Positions 27,374-36,248 of a stretch of DNA of 64,000 nt are shown piece by piece. The stretch is from the NCBI RefSeq assembly GCF_013415365.1, contig NZ_JACBYB010000021.1, positions 62,001 through 126,000 of the forward strand, read 5' to 3'. The notes beneath the pieces were generated by a model. That model was not told the DNA's origin, did no database searches, and saw only the letters and a program-made list of their open reading frames with translations. Positions within the stretch are counted from its first letter, which is position 1; every line of letters starts with the position of its first letter. The stretch comes from Gemella sp. GL1 (lineage in GTDB: Bacteria; Bacillota; Bacilli; Staphylococcales; Gemellaceae). The translations under genes and the position numbers were made by a program.

Positions 27374-28690
27374 ATGTATACTAAATTAATTAAACTGCTA
27401 AACTTCTTATCACTACTAGCATCAACAAGTTTACTTATATTTTTTAATAAACATAGATTAGTCAGTATAATACTAATAATTTTAATTTTTTTACGTCTAA
27501 TTAGTGCATTTCATAAAAATGAATCTTGTCTAATAAAAATATCTATACTATCAGCCTTTGCTAGCTCTCTATTCTTATATATTACTGATACACATATTCT
27601 TATCTTGAGATTAGCTACTTTTTTAAGTCTTTATTCTAGTATTATATTGTTTTACGATCTTATAAGGCTTAGGTCAAATAATAAAGTTTTTTTTAGTAGC
27701 TTATTAAAAATTATCTTATATCTTATAACAATAGCTTTTATATTTGTTTCTTTAAGTCTAAATTTCTTTACCCATTATCCTAGATTTCTCATTATTTTGG
27801 GCCAAGAATTATTAGGGGCTAAAGTAACTGCTTCTAGAGAATCCTATATTTCAAAAAATAATCATTTAATTCACAAAAATTTACTTTATCCATCTAATTA
27901 TGAAAATAATGTATTAGATATTTACCAAGCTACTGATTCTAAAGCCACTCTATTTTTTGTTCATGGCGGTGGATACTCTGTCTACGACAAATCTCATAGA
28001 ATTGACTATTTAATAAGATTTGTTAATTCTGGTTATAATGTCATTAATATCAATTACTCATTATTTCCTAACAATGCTTACCCTGACACTACTAAGCAAG
28101 TTTTAGATGCATATAGCTTCATTATCGATAATGCTGAAATATTTAATATTGATAAAAACAAAATTATGCTATCTGGAGATTCTGCTGGCGGACAATTGGC
28201 TGGACAACTGGCTCTACTTTTAAGCAACTCAGAATACGCTAATGAAATGGGTATCCAAATTAAAGAGGCAATAAAAGAAATAAAGCCCCTTGCCTACATA
28301 GGGATAGCTACTATGTTTGATCCAACTACAGCTAACCAAACAAACCTAGCACCTATAAACTGGCTATACGATACTGTATTAAGAAGTTACTTCTCTAGCA
28401 AGGATTTAAAGAATTCTACTAATACCAGCCAAGCCTCCATTTTAAATCATGTAACTAAAGATTTTCCTAGTAGTTTTATTAGTGATGGAAATTTGGCCAC
28501 CTTTGATTATCAAGCTAGAGATTTTGATAAAAAACTAAAATCTCTAGGTGTAGAAAGTGAATTATATTTAATAGAAACTGAAAATATTATCCAACACGGA
28601 TTTGAGCTGGACGCCAACAATCCTTACGCACAAGATATTTTCGAAAAACAAATTAAATTTATGGATAAACAAGTAAAAGATCTAGATTAA
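27374..28690 (+). CDS. Membrane-anchored alpha/beta hydrolase (esterase)
   Basis: 438 residues. About the first 145 contain four or five hydrophobic helices; the rest is a hormone-sensitive-lipase-like alpha/beta hydrolase. Oxyanion motif FVHGGGYS near 194-201, nucleophile elbow GDSAGGQ with Ser at about 268, an aspartate candidate in the FPSSFISDGNLATF segment, and the catalytic histidine probably in IIQHGFE near 405. Substrate unknown; such fusions place the catalytic domain outside or at the membrane surface. RBS AGGAGAG. Monocistronic, ending in a hairpin over its stop codon. Confidence 0.8.
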   Translation: MYTKLIKLLNFLSLLASTSLLIFFNKHRLVSIILIILIFLRLISAFHKNESCLIKISILSAFASSLFLYITDTHILILRLATFLSLYSSIILFYDLIRLRSNNKVFFSSLLKIILYLITIAFIFVSLSLNFFTHYPRFLIILGQELLGAKVTASRESYISKNNHLIHKNLLYPSNYENNVLDIYQATDSKATLFFVHGGGYSVYDKSHRIDYLIRFVNSGYNVININYSLFPNNAYPDTTKQVLDAYSFIIDNAEIFNIDKNKIMLSGDSAGGQLAGQLALLLSNSEYANEMGIQIKEAIKEIKPLAYIGIATMFDPTTANQTNLAPINWLYDTVLRSYFSSKDLKNSTNTSQASILNHVTKDFPSSFISDGNLATFDYQARDFDKKLKSLGVESELYLIETENIIQHGFELDANNPYAQDIFEKQIKFMDKQVKDLD

Positions 28691-28704
28691 ATCTAGATCT
28701 TTTA
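28677..28704 (+). terminator. Terminator overlapping the esterase stop codon
   Basis: AAGATCTAGATT with its complement around the TAA, followed by TTTTAC. Confidence 0.6.
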
Positions 28705-28904
28705 CTTTGTAAGTTATTATCCATATATTCTTAACTAAGACCTTACATTGGCCATCAAAGTTCTATTTTTAAAATTTTAATAATACTATCTTCATATAAA
28801 ACTTAAGCATGCACAAATAACTACATTAAAGTTATCCTCTTCATAGCTAAATAAAATATATAAATATCTAAAATTTCTGTAGCATATTATTCTTTTTTTA
28901 ATAA

Positions 28905-28942
28905 AATATACTATAGGGTTTTAAAACCCTATAGTATATTTC
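28905..28942. terminator. Palindromic terminator after the PTS gene
   Basis: AAATATACTATAGGGTTTT and its reverse complement form a near-perfect palindrome 20 bases past the PTS gene stop. The 200 bases between this and the esterase terminator hold no gene that I can see. Confidence 0.7.
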
Positions 28943-28960
28943 CTATCTTAATCAATAATA

Positions 28961-30370
28961 TTATTCATCATCTTTCTCATAAGCTTCTTTCGGAAGCGGA
29001 ACTAACATTTGGATAATGAATGCAATCACTACAGCTGCGATATCAAATATAACTAAGATCCACATTGTACTTAGACCTAACTCAGGACTTATATAGCCTG
29101 GAATGGCAAAAATCCCTAAAGCTCCCATAGCATAATTTTTAAGTGCAAACATCTGTATGGCTGCCCCTAAAAATGCAGCAACTATTGATGATATAGCAAA
29201 TGGAACCTTTAATGGTAATGTAACCCCATAAATACCAGGTTCCGTTATCCCAAACAGTGCCGAAACAAATGAAGGTGCTGCAATATTTTTTAACTTTCTA
29301 TTCTTAGCTTTAAGTAAAACTGCCCCTAAAACTCCAGCATTTGCAAATGTTACTAATCCTATAGGTACTAAGATATCTGTCCAACCATTTTGTGAAAATT
29401 GCAAAATGGCTAAAGCTGCAACTGCCCAGTGAAGACCAAACATAACTAAAATTTGCCATACACCAGCTAATAAGAATCCGTATAATATAGGACTGAATCC
29501 TAATACAGCTTTAAATCCTGCTGATAAAATACCTGAAATTGTATTGGCCACAGGTCCAACTACTAAGAAAGTTAAAGGCACGATTACTAAAATTGTAGTA
29601 AATGGAACAATAAACATTCTAGCTACTGATGGCGTAACTTTTTTCATAAAGGCTTCTAATTTAGACGCAACAAAAATTGCTAAAACGATAGGTATCATTG
29701 TTGATAGATATCCTAATTGCGCATGAGGTAATTGAAAAGGTAATCCCAATACTGTTTGAATTCCAGCTTGCTTCAAGGCTGTAATAGAAGCTGGTAAAGT
29801 TGGATAAACTAAAGCTGCCCCAATAGCTGCTGCTGTAAATTCATTCATCTTAAACTTACGTGCTGACGTTACAGCTAATAATATAGGTAAAAATTGGAAT
29901 AATCCATCTCCTGCTGCTTTTAAAATCACAGCTAAAATACTATTCTTATCATTAATCCCCATAGTCGCTTGTAATAAAGTTCCCAGCCCCTTAATAATAC
30001 CTACTGCTGCCATGGGCGCAAGTACCGGTTGAAGAATACTAGAAATTACATCGATAAGTTTATAGAAAATATTTTGCTTATTCGCCTCTTCTAACTTTTC
30101 AGTGACAGCTTTTTCAGCATTAATATCTTCTTTAACAAGTTCAGTATAAACATCTGTAACCTTGTCTCCAAGAACTACTTGATATTCTCCAGCAGCTTGA
30201 ACAACTTGAACAACTTCGTTCAAAGAATTAAGATATTCTGTATCCGCTTTCGAATTATCCTTTAAAATAAATCTAATACGAGTCATACATTGACGTACAC
30301 TTGAAACATTCTCCCCACCACCTACATGATTAAGGATATCCTTTGCCAATTTATTATAATTTTTTGACAT
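28961..30370 (-). CDS. PTS system EIIBC component, beta-glucoside/sucrose family
   Basis: 469 residues. EIIB domain 1-85 with the phosphocysteine in RQCMTRIRF (Cys 28); EIIC domain ~105-460 with about ten helices, PTLPASITALKQAG, and the sugar-site motif FGITEPGIYGVTLPLK near 375. No EIIA domain, so an EIIA from elsewhere must supply phosphate. Substrate not clear from sequence; the trehalose PTS nearby is a relative. Next upstream gene is a CapA-like protein, 230 bases away. Confidence 0.88.
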   Translation of the reverse strand: MSKNYNKLAKDILNHVGGGENVSSVRQCMTRIRFILKDNSKADTEYLNSLNEVVQVVQAAGEYQVVLGDKVTDVYTELVKEDINAEKAVTEKLEEANKQNIFYKLIDVISSILQPVLAPMAAVGIIKGLGTLLQATMGINDKNSILAVILKAAGDGLFQFLPILLAVTSARKFKMNEFTAAAIGAALVYPTLPASITALKQAGIQTVLGLPFQLPHAQLGYLSTMIPIVLAIFVASKLEAFMKKVTPSVARMFIVPFTTILVIVPLTFLVVGPVANTISGILSAGFKAVLGFSPILYGFLLAGVWQILVMFGLHWAVAALAILQFSQNGWTDILVPIGLVTFANAGVLGAVLLKAKNRKLKNIAAPSFVSALFGITEPGIYGVTLPLKVPFAISSIVAAFLGAAIQMFALKNYAMGALGIFAIPGYISPELGLSTMWILVIFDIAAVVIAFIIQMLVPLPKEAYEKDDE

Positions 30371-30554
30371 ATAAATTCCCTCCTTATATACCTGATTAAT
30401 AACAAATTAAAAACAAGGTAAAAATTCCAAAGTTCTTTTAATCTAAACTAGTTATCCCTATTTTGAATCTGTATGTATTAAAAATATATTGAATACTATA
30501 TAACAGTTATGAAAATAATTCAAGTATTTTACTGTAAAAAATTAGTTAATTTTT

Positions 30555-30595
30555 CATAAAAAAAAAGAACTAAGATAAAATCTTAGTTCTTAATA
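30555..30595 (-). terminator. Terminator after the CapA-like gene
   Basis: AAGAACTAAGA/TCTTAGTTCTT stem just past the stop; U-rich on the minus strand (TTTTTTTT). Confidence 0.75.
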
Positions 30596-30599
30596 TATA

Positions 30600-31781
30600 T
30601 TACCATTGTATATTGATCAATTCTTTACTTTCTTTATAAGCAGTATCTACTTTTGTTTGCATTTCTGCATCTAATTCCTTACGATATTTTCCACCTTCAA
30701 TAAAGTCTTCTAAAACTATAACCCTATAATCTAGGTATGGGTATCCGTCAGCTCCTATAGTGTCCTTTTGCTTAGCCCAAACTAATGTAGGATGTGCTTG
30801 AACAGTTTTTACTATCGTTTTATCTCCTGTTTTTTCAAAAGTAACATCCATCAACAATCCACGCTCAGTCCATTTATTTCCAGATAAATCCATTGTTTGA
30901 TTAGAAATAAAATTCCCCATTGAATAAATAATAAATTTCCTGTCACCATCTTTAGTGATTGTCTCAGATTCTTCAATTATATTAGAGTGTCCACCAAAGA
31001 CTAGATCAGCTCCCCAATCAATCATCTTGCGATACAAATCTTTTTGCTTTTCACTTGGTTCTAAACTATACTCGACAGGATACTGTGGCATAACTATAAT
31101 AACATCTGCTTCTCTCTCTGCCCTTTCAATATCAGCTTTGATTTTTTCTTCATTTAAATTAGAAAGATGTTTGTTTCTTTCTTCTGGAGTCAAGGCCGCA
31201 TCAAAATCACCAATACTATAAGTATAAGCTATTGTAGCAATTTTAATACCATTAACTTCTTTAATTACAATTCCTTCTTTAATAGAATCTTCTTTATAGA
31301 AGCCAACTGTATCTATTCCTGAATTAGCAAACGTATCAATTGTATCAATAGCAGCATCCAAACCATTGTTTAAAATGTGACCATTTGCTAAATTTACCAT
31401 ATCATAACCTGTATTTTTTAAACTTTGCGCAAGTTCTTTCGGTGAATTAAATGAAGGATAAATTGATGAAGAAACTCTATCGCTTATTGTTCCGTCGAAG
31501 TTTGCTATTGCTAAATCTGCAGAAGAAATTCTATCTTTTACATATTTAAAATAGGCTTCAAAATCATACGTTCCATCTGCTTTACTTGGGGATCTATATA
31601 AAATATCCTGAACTAAAATATCACCGTTAGTAATAAGCCTTGCAGTCTTAACAAGCTCAGATTTTTTTTCATCACTTTTGAAACTTAATAAACCTTTTTC
31701 GTAAACAAAAATTCCAACTACTAGGACAACTACAAATGGTAATGAATATAAAAATACTTTTATTATATCTAAAACTTTCAC
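30600..31781 (-). CDS. CapA-family protein (metallophosphatase fold)
   Basis: 393 residues. N-terminal membrane anchor (residues 10-28), then a PGA_cap domain: LITNGDILVQDILY, DLAIANFDGTIS near 95, MVNLANGHILNNGLDAAIDT near 132, IIVMPQYPVEYS, DLVFGGHSNIIEES near 263, and YSMGNFISNQ. CapA takes part in poly-gamma-glutamate synthesis in Bacillus; members without capB/capC, as here, have other, mostly unknown surface roles. Several family positions are changed (ANFDGT for the more common ANLE). Confidence 0.82.
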   Translation of the reverse strand: MKVLDIIKVFLYSLPFVVVLVVGIFVYEKGLLSFKSDEKKSELVKTARLITNGDILVQDILYRSPSKADGTYDFEAYFKYVKDRISSADLAIANFDGTISDRVSSSIYPSFNSPKELAQSLKNTGYDMVNLANGHILNNGLDAAIDTIDTFANSGIDTVGFYKEDSIKEGIVIKEVNGIKIATIAYTYSIGDFDAALTPEERNKHLSNLNEEKIKADIERAEREADVIIVMPQYPVEYSLEPSEKQKDLYRKMIDWGADLVFGGHSNIIEESETITKDGDRKFIIYSMGNFISNQTMDLSGNKWTERGLLMDVTFEKTGDKTIVKTVQAHPTLVWAKQKDTIGADGYPYLDYRVIVLEDFIEGGKYRKELDAEMQTKVDTAYKESKELINIQW

Positions 31782-31993
31782 TAGTCTTCTCCTTAAAATC
31801 TCTCTAGTGAAATTTTACTTTAAAAACATAAATTTTGTCAAATAATTGTAATATACTTGTAACAATAAAAAATCTCTTTAATTTCTATCTAGTAAATATC
31901 TCTATCAAAACTTCTAGAATTATAATACATTGCTTTAAAATCTCCATCTACTAATTTAATAGCCAATATAATAAAACTGGTATAGAAATTATT

Positions 31994-32716
31994 TCATCTC
32001 CTATTTCTTACTTTCCTTCTTGCTACATCTATAAATCTAAAAGATTCTAATTTATGACGTGATTCTGTAAATTGAAATTGTTTTTGGTTTGATAAAAATG
32101 ATTTGGATTTTACAGACACTACATGTCTATCCTTTCCCACATCCAATAATAATTTATCCATTTCCTTGACACTAGATATTGTAATTTCTTTTTGAGCAAG
32201 GTCAATATCCAAATGTAGTTCATTTTCTAAATAATTATAAATTGATGCTTCTGCATTTTCCCTAGAAATAGTCGGCACTATTGCCATATCAAAATAATCT
32301 ATATCATAAACAGTTGCCATGTCATCAACAAGTCTTTGCCTAACTACATTAATTACTTTTGTTCCGATAGGAAATCCTGTAAGTCTTGAATTTTCTTTAC
32401 TTATAATTTCTTCTGATATAGAAATAACATTTGTTTTTGAATCCAAACTTAGTAGATCTACTATCTCTGTATAAGCAGTAAGTTCAGAAACTGGAAACAT
32501 AATTCTCTTAGGTGCTATTACCTTAGAACCCGCCCCCCTTTTTTTCTTTATAAGATGTCTGTTAGTCAATTCTATTAAAGCTTTTCTTATTGTATCTCTA
32601 GATACCTCATATTCTTCCATTAAAGCATGCTCACTAGGTAAAAAAGTATTGGCCTTATAAATTCCTTCCGTTATTTTTTTCTCTAAATCTTTTGCTACTA
32701 TCTGATATTTTTTCAC
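31994..32716 (-). CDS. treR: Trehalose operon repressor TreR (GntR/HutC family)
   Basis: 240 residues. N-terminal winged helix (LEKKITEGIYKANTFLPSEHALMEEYEVSRDTIRKALIELTNRHLIKKKRGAGSKV split across residues 9-64) and a UTRA effector domain with the VFPVSEL..YTEIV segment typical of TreR, which senses trehalose-6-phosphate. Divergent from treP-treC with repeated ATACAAAT sites between. Normal length. Confidence 0.9.
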   Translation of the reverse strand: MKKYQIVAKDLEKKITEGIYKANTFLPSEHALMEEYEVSRDTIRKALIELTNRHLIKKKRGAGSKVIAPKRIMFPVSELTAYTEIVDLLSLDSKTNVISISEEIISKENSRLTGFPIGTKVINVVRQRLVDDMATVYDIDYFDMAIVPTISRENAEASIYNYLENELHLDIDLAQKEITISSVKEMDKLLLDVGKDRHVVSVKSKSFLSNQKQFQFTESRHKLESFRFIDVARRKVRNRR

Positions 32717-32750
32717 AATTTATCTCCTTTTTAATCTGTATAACTAAACA

Positions 32751-32896
32751 CATACAAATATAAAACTATTTTTACATCATTTGTATTTTAAAAACCATAC
32801 AACGATAATTATTTTACCATATTTTTAATTTTTTTCAACAAACAACTTGCATACAAATAAAAAATATTATATAGTAGGATCATACAAATAAAAATA
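32751..32896. promoter_or_regulatory. treR-treP control region with repeated ATACAAAT half-sites
   Basis: The treP promoter is TTGCAT (32848-32853), 17 bases, TATAGT (32871-32876). Half-site CATACAAATA occurs at 32751, 32850 and 32881; its complement ATTTGTAT at 32779. The copies at 32850 and 32881 share 14 identical bases, lie 31 bases apart on the same face, and flank the -35 and start site. Known TreR operators contain TTGTATATACAA, whose half matches. Repression by TreR is inferred. Confidence 0.6.
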
Positions 32897-32916
32897 CAAT
32901 TTAAGGAGATTACTAT

Positions 32917-34398
32917 ATGAGCAAGTATAGAAATGATATTAAAACATTACTTGATGCTGTTGGTGGAAAAGAAAACATAGCTGCTCTTACACACTGTGTA
33001 ACAAGACTACGTTTCGTCCTAGTTGATACAGACAAGCCAGATATTCAAAAAATTGAAGGGATTCCTTCAGTTAAGGGAACATTCACAAATGCAGGTCAAT
33101 TCCAAGTAATTATCGGAAATGATGTTACTAATTTTTACAAAGAATTTACAGACTACGCAGGAATTGCTGGTGTAAGTAAAGAAGAAGTTAAAGCAGTAGC
33201 TGCTAACAACCAAAACTTCTTGCAGCGTATAATGACTATGTTAGCAGAAATCTTTACTCCAATCTTACCTGCTATTATCGTAGGAGGTCTTATCCTTGGA
33301 TTCCGTAACCTTCTAGAAGGTGTTCAAATGGAATCTCTTGGTCAAAAAGTTGTCAAAGGGGTAGCCCAAGTTAATGCAAATGGTGAACCAATCTACAATA
33401 CTATAGTAGATGTTTCTAAATTCTGGAACGGAGTTAACGATTTCTTATGGTTACCTGGTGAAGCCATATTCCATTTCCTTCCAGTTGCTATTGTATGGTC
33501 TGTTACTCGTAAAATGGGGACAAGTCAAATCCTAGGTATTGTATTAGGTATCTGTTTAGTTTCTCCTCAATTACTAAATGCATATGCAGTTACAGCTACA
33601 GATCAAGCAACAATGTTAGCTAAATGGACTTGGGATTTTGGTTTCTTCACAGTAGATAAAATTGGTTACCAAGCACAAGTTATCCCTGCCTTACTTGCAG
33701 GTTTAGCACTAGCTTATCTAGAAATATTCTGGAGAAAATATGTACCAGAAGTCCTATCACTAATTTTAGTACCCTTCCTATCATTAATACCTGCTATTAT
33801 ATTAGCTCATACAGTTTTAGGACCTATAGGATGGAAAATTAGACAGTGGATTTCTACAGTTGTTCTAGCTGGACTTACTGGTTCATTCTCTTGGCTATTC
33901 GCTTTAATATTCGGTGCATTTTATGCTCCACTTGTTATTACAGGTTTACACCATATGTCAAATGCAATTGACTTACAGTTAATCGCTGATATGGGAGGAA
34001 CTTCACTGTGGCCAATGATTGCTTTATCAAATATTGCTCAAGGTTCTGCAGTATTTGCTTACTACTGGCTTAACCGTTCTAACAAAAAAGAATCACAAGT
34101 ATCACTACCAGCTACTATTTCAGCTTATCTAGGTGTTACTGAACCAGCTATGTTCGGAGTAAATGTTAAGTATGTATATCCATTCGTTTCAGCAATGGCA
34201 GGTTCATCTATAGCAGCACTTATCTCAGTCACTTCGGGAGTTAAGGCTAACTCTATAGGTATCGGGGGACTACCTGGTATCTTATCAATTCAATCACCAT
34301 ACTGGGGAACTTTTGCTCTAGCTATGACAGCCGCAATAGTTATACCTTTTGTACTAACTATTATACTTCCTAAATCTGGACTATTTAAGAAAAAATAA
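32917..34398 (+). CDS. treP: PTS trehalose transporter EIIBC
   Basis: 493 residues. EIIB with phosphocysteine in LTHCVTRLRFVL (Cys 27); EIIC from ~105 with LEGVQMESLGQK, VGVTEP-type motif LGVTEPAMFGVNVKY near 408, and GLPGILSIQSPYWG typical of trehalose permeases. No EIIA domain. Brings trehalose in as trehalose-6-phosphate, the substrate of the next gene. RBS AAGGAGA. Confidence 0.92.
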   Translation: MSKYRNDIKTLLDAVGGKENIAALTHCVTRLRFVLVDTDKPDIQKIEGIPSVKGTFTNAGQFQVIIGNDVTNFYKEFTDYAGIAGVSKEEVKAVAANNQNFLQRIMTMLAEIFTPILPAIIVGGLILGFRNLLEGVQMESLGQKVVKGVAQVNANGEPIYNTIVDVSKFWNGVNDFLWLPGEAIFHFLPVAIVWSVTRKMGTSQILGIVLGICLVSPQLLNAYAVTATDQATMLAKWTWDFGFFTVDKIGYQAQVIPALLAGLALAYLEIFWRKYVPEVLSLILVPFLSLIPAIILAHTVLGPIGWKIRQWISTVVLAGLTGSFSWLFALIFGAFYAPLVITGLHHMSNAIDLQLIADMGGTSLWPMIALSNIAQGSAVFAYYWLNRSNKKESQVSLPATISAYLGVTEPAMFGVNVKYVYPFVSAMAGSSIAALISVTSGVKANSIGIGGLPGILSIQSPYWGTFALAMTAAIVIPFVLTIILPKSGLFKKK

Positions 34399-34420
34399 TA
34401 TATAATAAAGTATAAAATAT

Positions 34421-34461
34421 TGATGGATAAGCTCTATAGAAAAACTGTAGCCTATCCATCA
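34421..34461 (+). terminator. Hairpin between treP and treC
   Basis: TGATGGATA/TATCCATCA stem followed by TTTATTT. It may act as a partial terminator that sets treC below treP. Confidence 0.5.
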
Positions 34462-34495
34462 TTTATTTAAGAAATAAATTAGAAAGGACAAAACT

Positions 34496-36118
34496 ATGAC
34501 TTTCGACAAGAAAAAAGTTGTATATCAAATATATCCAAAATCATTTAAAGACACTACTGGCAATGGTATTGGGGATTTAAATGGAATTATAGAAAAATTA
34601 CCTTACTTAAAAGAATTAGGTGTAGATGTTCTATGGCTCAACCCCTTCTATCCTAGTCCGCAAAGAGATAACGGCTATGACGTAGCTGATTATAAGGCTA
34701 TTAACCCATTATTCGGAACTATGGAAGACTTTGATAGACTTGTTTCAATTGCTAAAAAATACCATATGGAACTTATGCTTGATATGGTTCTTAACCACTG
34801 TTCTACTGACCACGAGTGGTTTCAAAAAGCATTACAAGGAGATAAAAAATATCAAGATTACTTTATCCTGAGAAAAGAAACTACTGACTGGCAATCTAAA
34901 TTTGGAGGATTAGCTTGGTCTAAATTTGGAAATACAGATTACTACTATCTACATCTATTTGATAAAACACAAGCAGATTTAAACTGGAGAAATCCTGAAG
35001 TACGTTTAGAAATGCAAAAAGTAGTAAACTTTTGGAGAGAAAAAGGGATCAAACACTTCCGTTTCGATGTTATTAACTTAATCGGAAAAGACCAGGTCTT
35101 AAAATCTAATCCTGTTCTAGATGGGAAAATGGAATATACTGACAAACCAATCACTCATAAATATTTAAAAGAATTAAATCTTGCAACATTCGGTCAAGAT
35201 TCTGATTCTATGACAGTTGGAGAAATGAGTTCAACAACAATAGAAAACTGTATTAAATATTCTAGTCCTAATAGTAACGAACTAGCAATGGTCTTCAACT
35301 TCCACCATTTAAAAGTCGATTATGAAAATGGACAAAAATGGACACTTACCAAATTTGATTTTAAAGAATTACAAAAACTTTACCATGATTGGGGTAATGC
35401 TATGAGTCATGCAGATGGATGGAATGCTTTATTCTGGAATAATCATGACCAACCACGAGCTCTTAATAGATTTATAAACATTAAAGATTTCCATGAAGAA
35501 GGAGCTACAATGTTGGCAGCCTCTATCCACTTATCAAGGGGTACTCCTTATATCTATATGGGTGAAGAAATTGGTATGCTTGATCCTAACTTCGACGATA
35601 TATCTGATTATGTTGATGTAGAATCCCACAATGCATTTGAAAATTTACTTAGCAAAGAATACAACAAAGATTTAGCATTCAAGATTATCAAAGCTAAATC
35701 AAGGGATAATTCAAGAACACCAATGCAATGGGACGAATCGGAAAATGCTGGATTTACTACAGCTACTCCTTGGCTTAAAGTAGCAGAGACCTATCCTACT
35801 ATCAACGTAGAAAGATGTAAAAATAACAAGATATTTAAATTTTATCAACAACTTATTAAATTAAGAAAGGATCTTGACATAATTAGCCACGGTTCATATA
35901 AATCAAAATTTGAAAATTCTGATACTGTCTACGCCTTTGAAAGAGAATATCAAGGACAAAAATTACTTGTTTTAAACAATTTCTTTGATAAAGAAACTAA
36001 TATTGAAATAGATTCAGAATTTACCGATGGAAAGCTACTACTATCTAATTATGAAGATTCAAAAATAACTAAACAGCTAAGTTTAAGACCTTACGAATCT
36101 ATTGCAATTATAATATAA
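34496..36118 (+). CDS. treC: Alpha,alpha-phosphotrehalase
   Basis: 540 residues, GH13 enzyme splitting trehalose-6-phosphate to glucose and glucose-6-phosphate. Marks: VYQIYPKSFKDTTGNGIGDL, MLDMVLNHCSTDHEWF, the nucleophile Asp in FRFDVINLIG near 198, the acid Glu in VGEMSST near 242, WNNHDQPR near 321, and SRDNSRTPMQWD. Ends in a small beta domain. RBS AAAGGA. Second gene of the tre operon. Confidence 0.94.
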   Translation: MTFDKKKVVYQIYPKSFKDTTGNGIGDLNGIIEKLPYLKELGVDVLWLNPFYPSPQRDNGYDVADYKAINPLFGTMEDFDRLVSIAKKYHMELMLDMVLNHCSTDHEWFQKALQGDKKYQDYFILRKETTDWQSKFGGLAWSKFGNTDYYYLHLFDKTQADLNWRNPEVRLEMQKVVNFWREKGIKHFRFDVINLIGKDQVLKSNPVLDGKMEYTDKPITHKYLKELNLATFGQDSDSMTVGEMSSTTIENCIKYSSPNSNELAMVFNFHHLKVDYENGQKWTLTKFDFKELQKLYHDWGNAMSHADGWNALFWNNHDQPRALNRFINIKDFHEEGATMLAASIHLSRGTPYIYMGEEIGMLDPNFDDISDYVDVESHNAFENLLSKEYNKDLAFKIIKAKSRDNSRTPMQWDESENAGFTTATPWLKVAETYPTINVERCKNNKIFKFYQQLIKLRKDLDIISHGSYKSKFENSDTVYAFEREYQGQKLLVLNNFFDKETNIEIDSEFTDGKLLLSNYEDSKITKQLSLRPYESIAIII

Positions 36119-36152
36119 AAAACTCCAGCCTATTTAGGCTGGAGTTTTATTT
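36118..36152 (+). terminator. Terminator of the tre operon
   Basis: AAAACTCCAGCCTA/TAGGCTGGAGTTTT stem and T-run directly after the treC stop. Confidence 0.85.
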
Positions 36153-36248
36153 TCTTCTTGAATTAATTCTTTTAATATCTATAAATCTGATATTATACTG
36201 CTAGGACAGCTAATAAACTTATTAGCCTTCTTCTTAACTTAAGATTAT

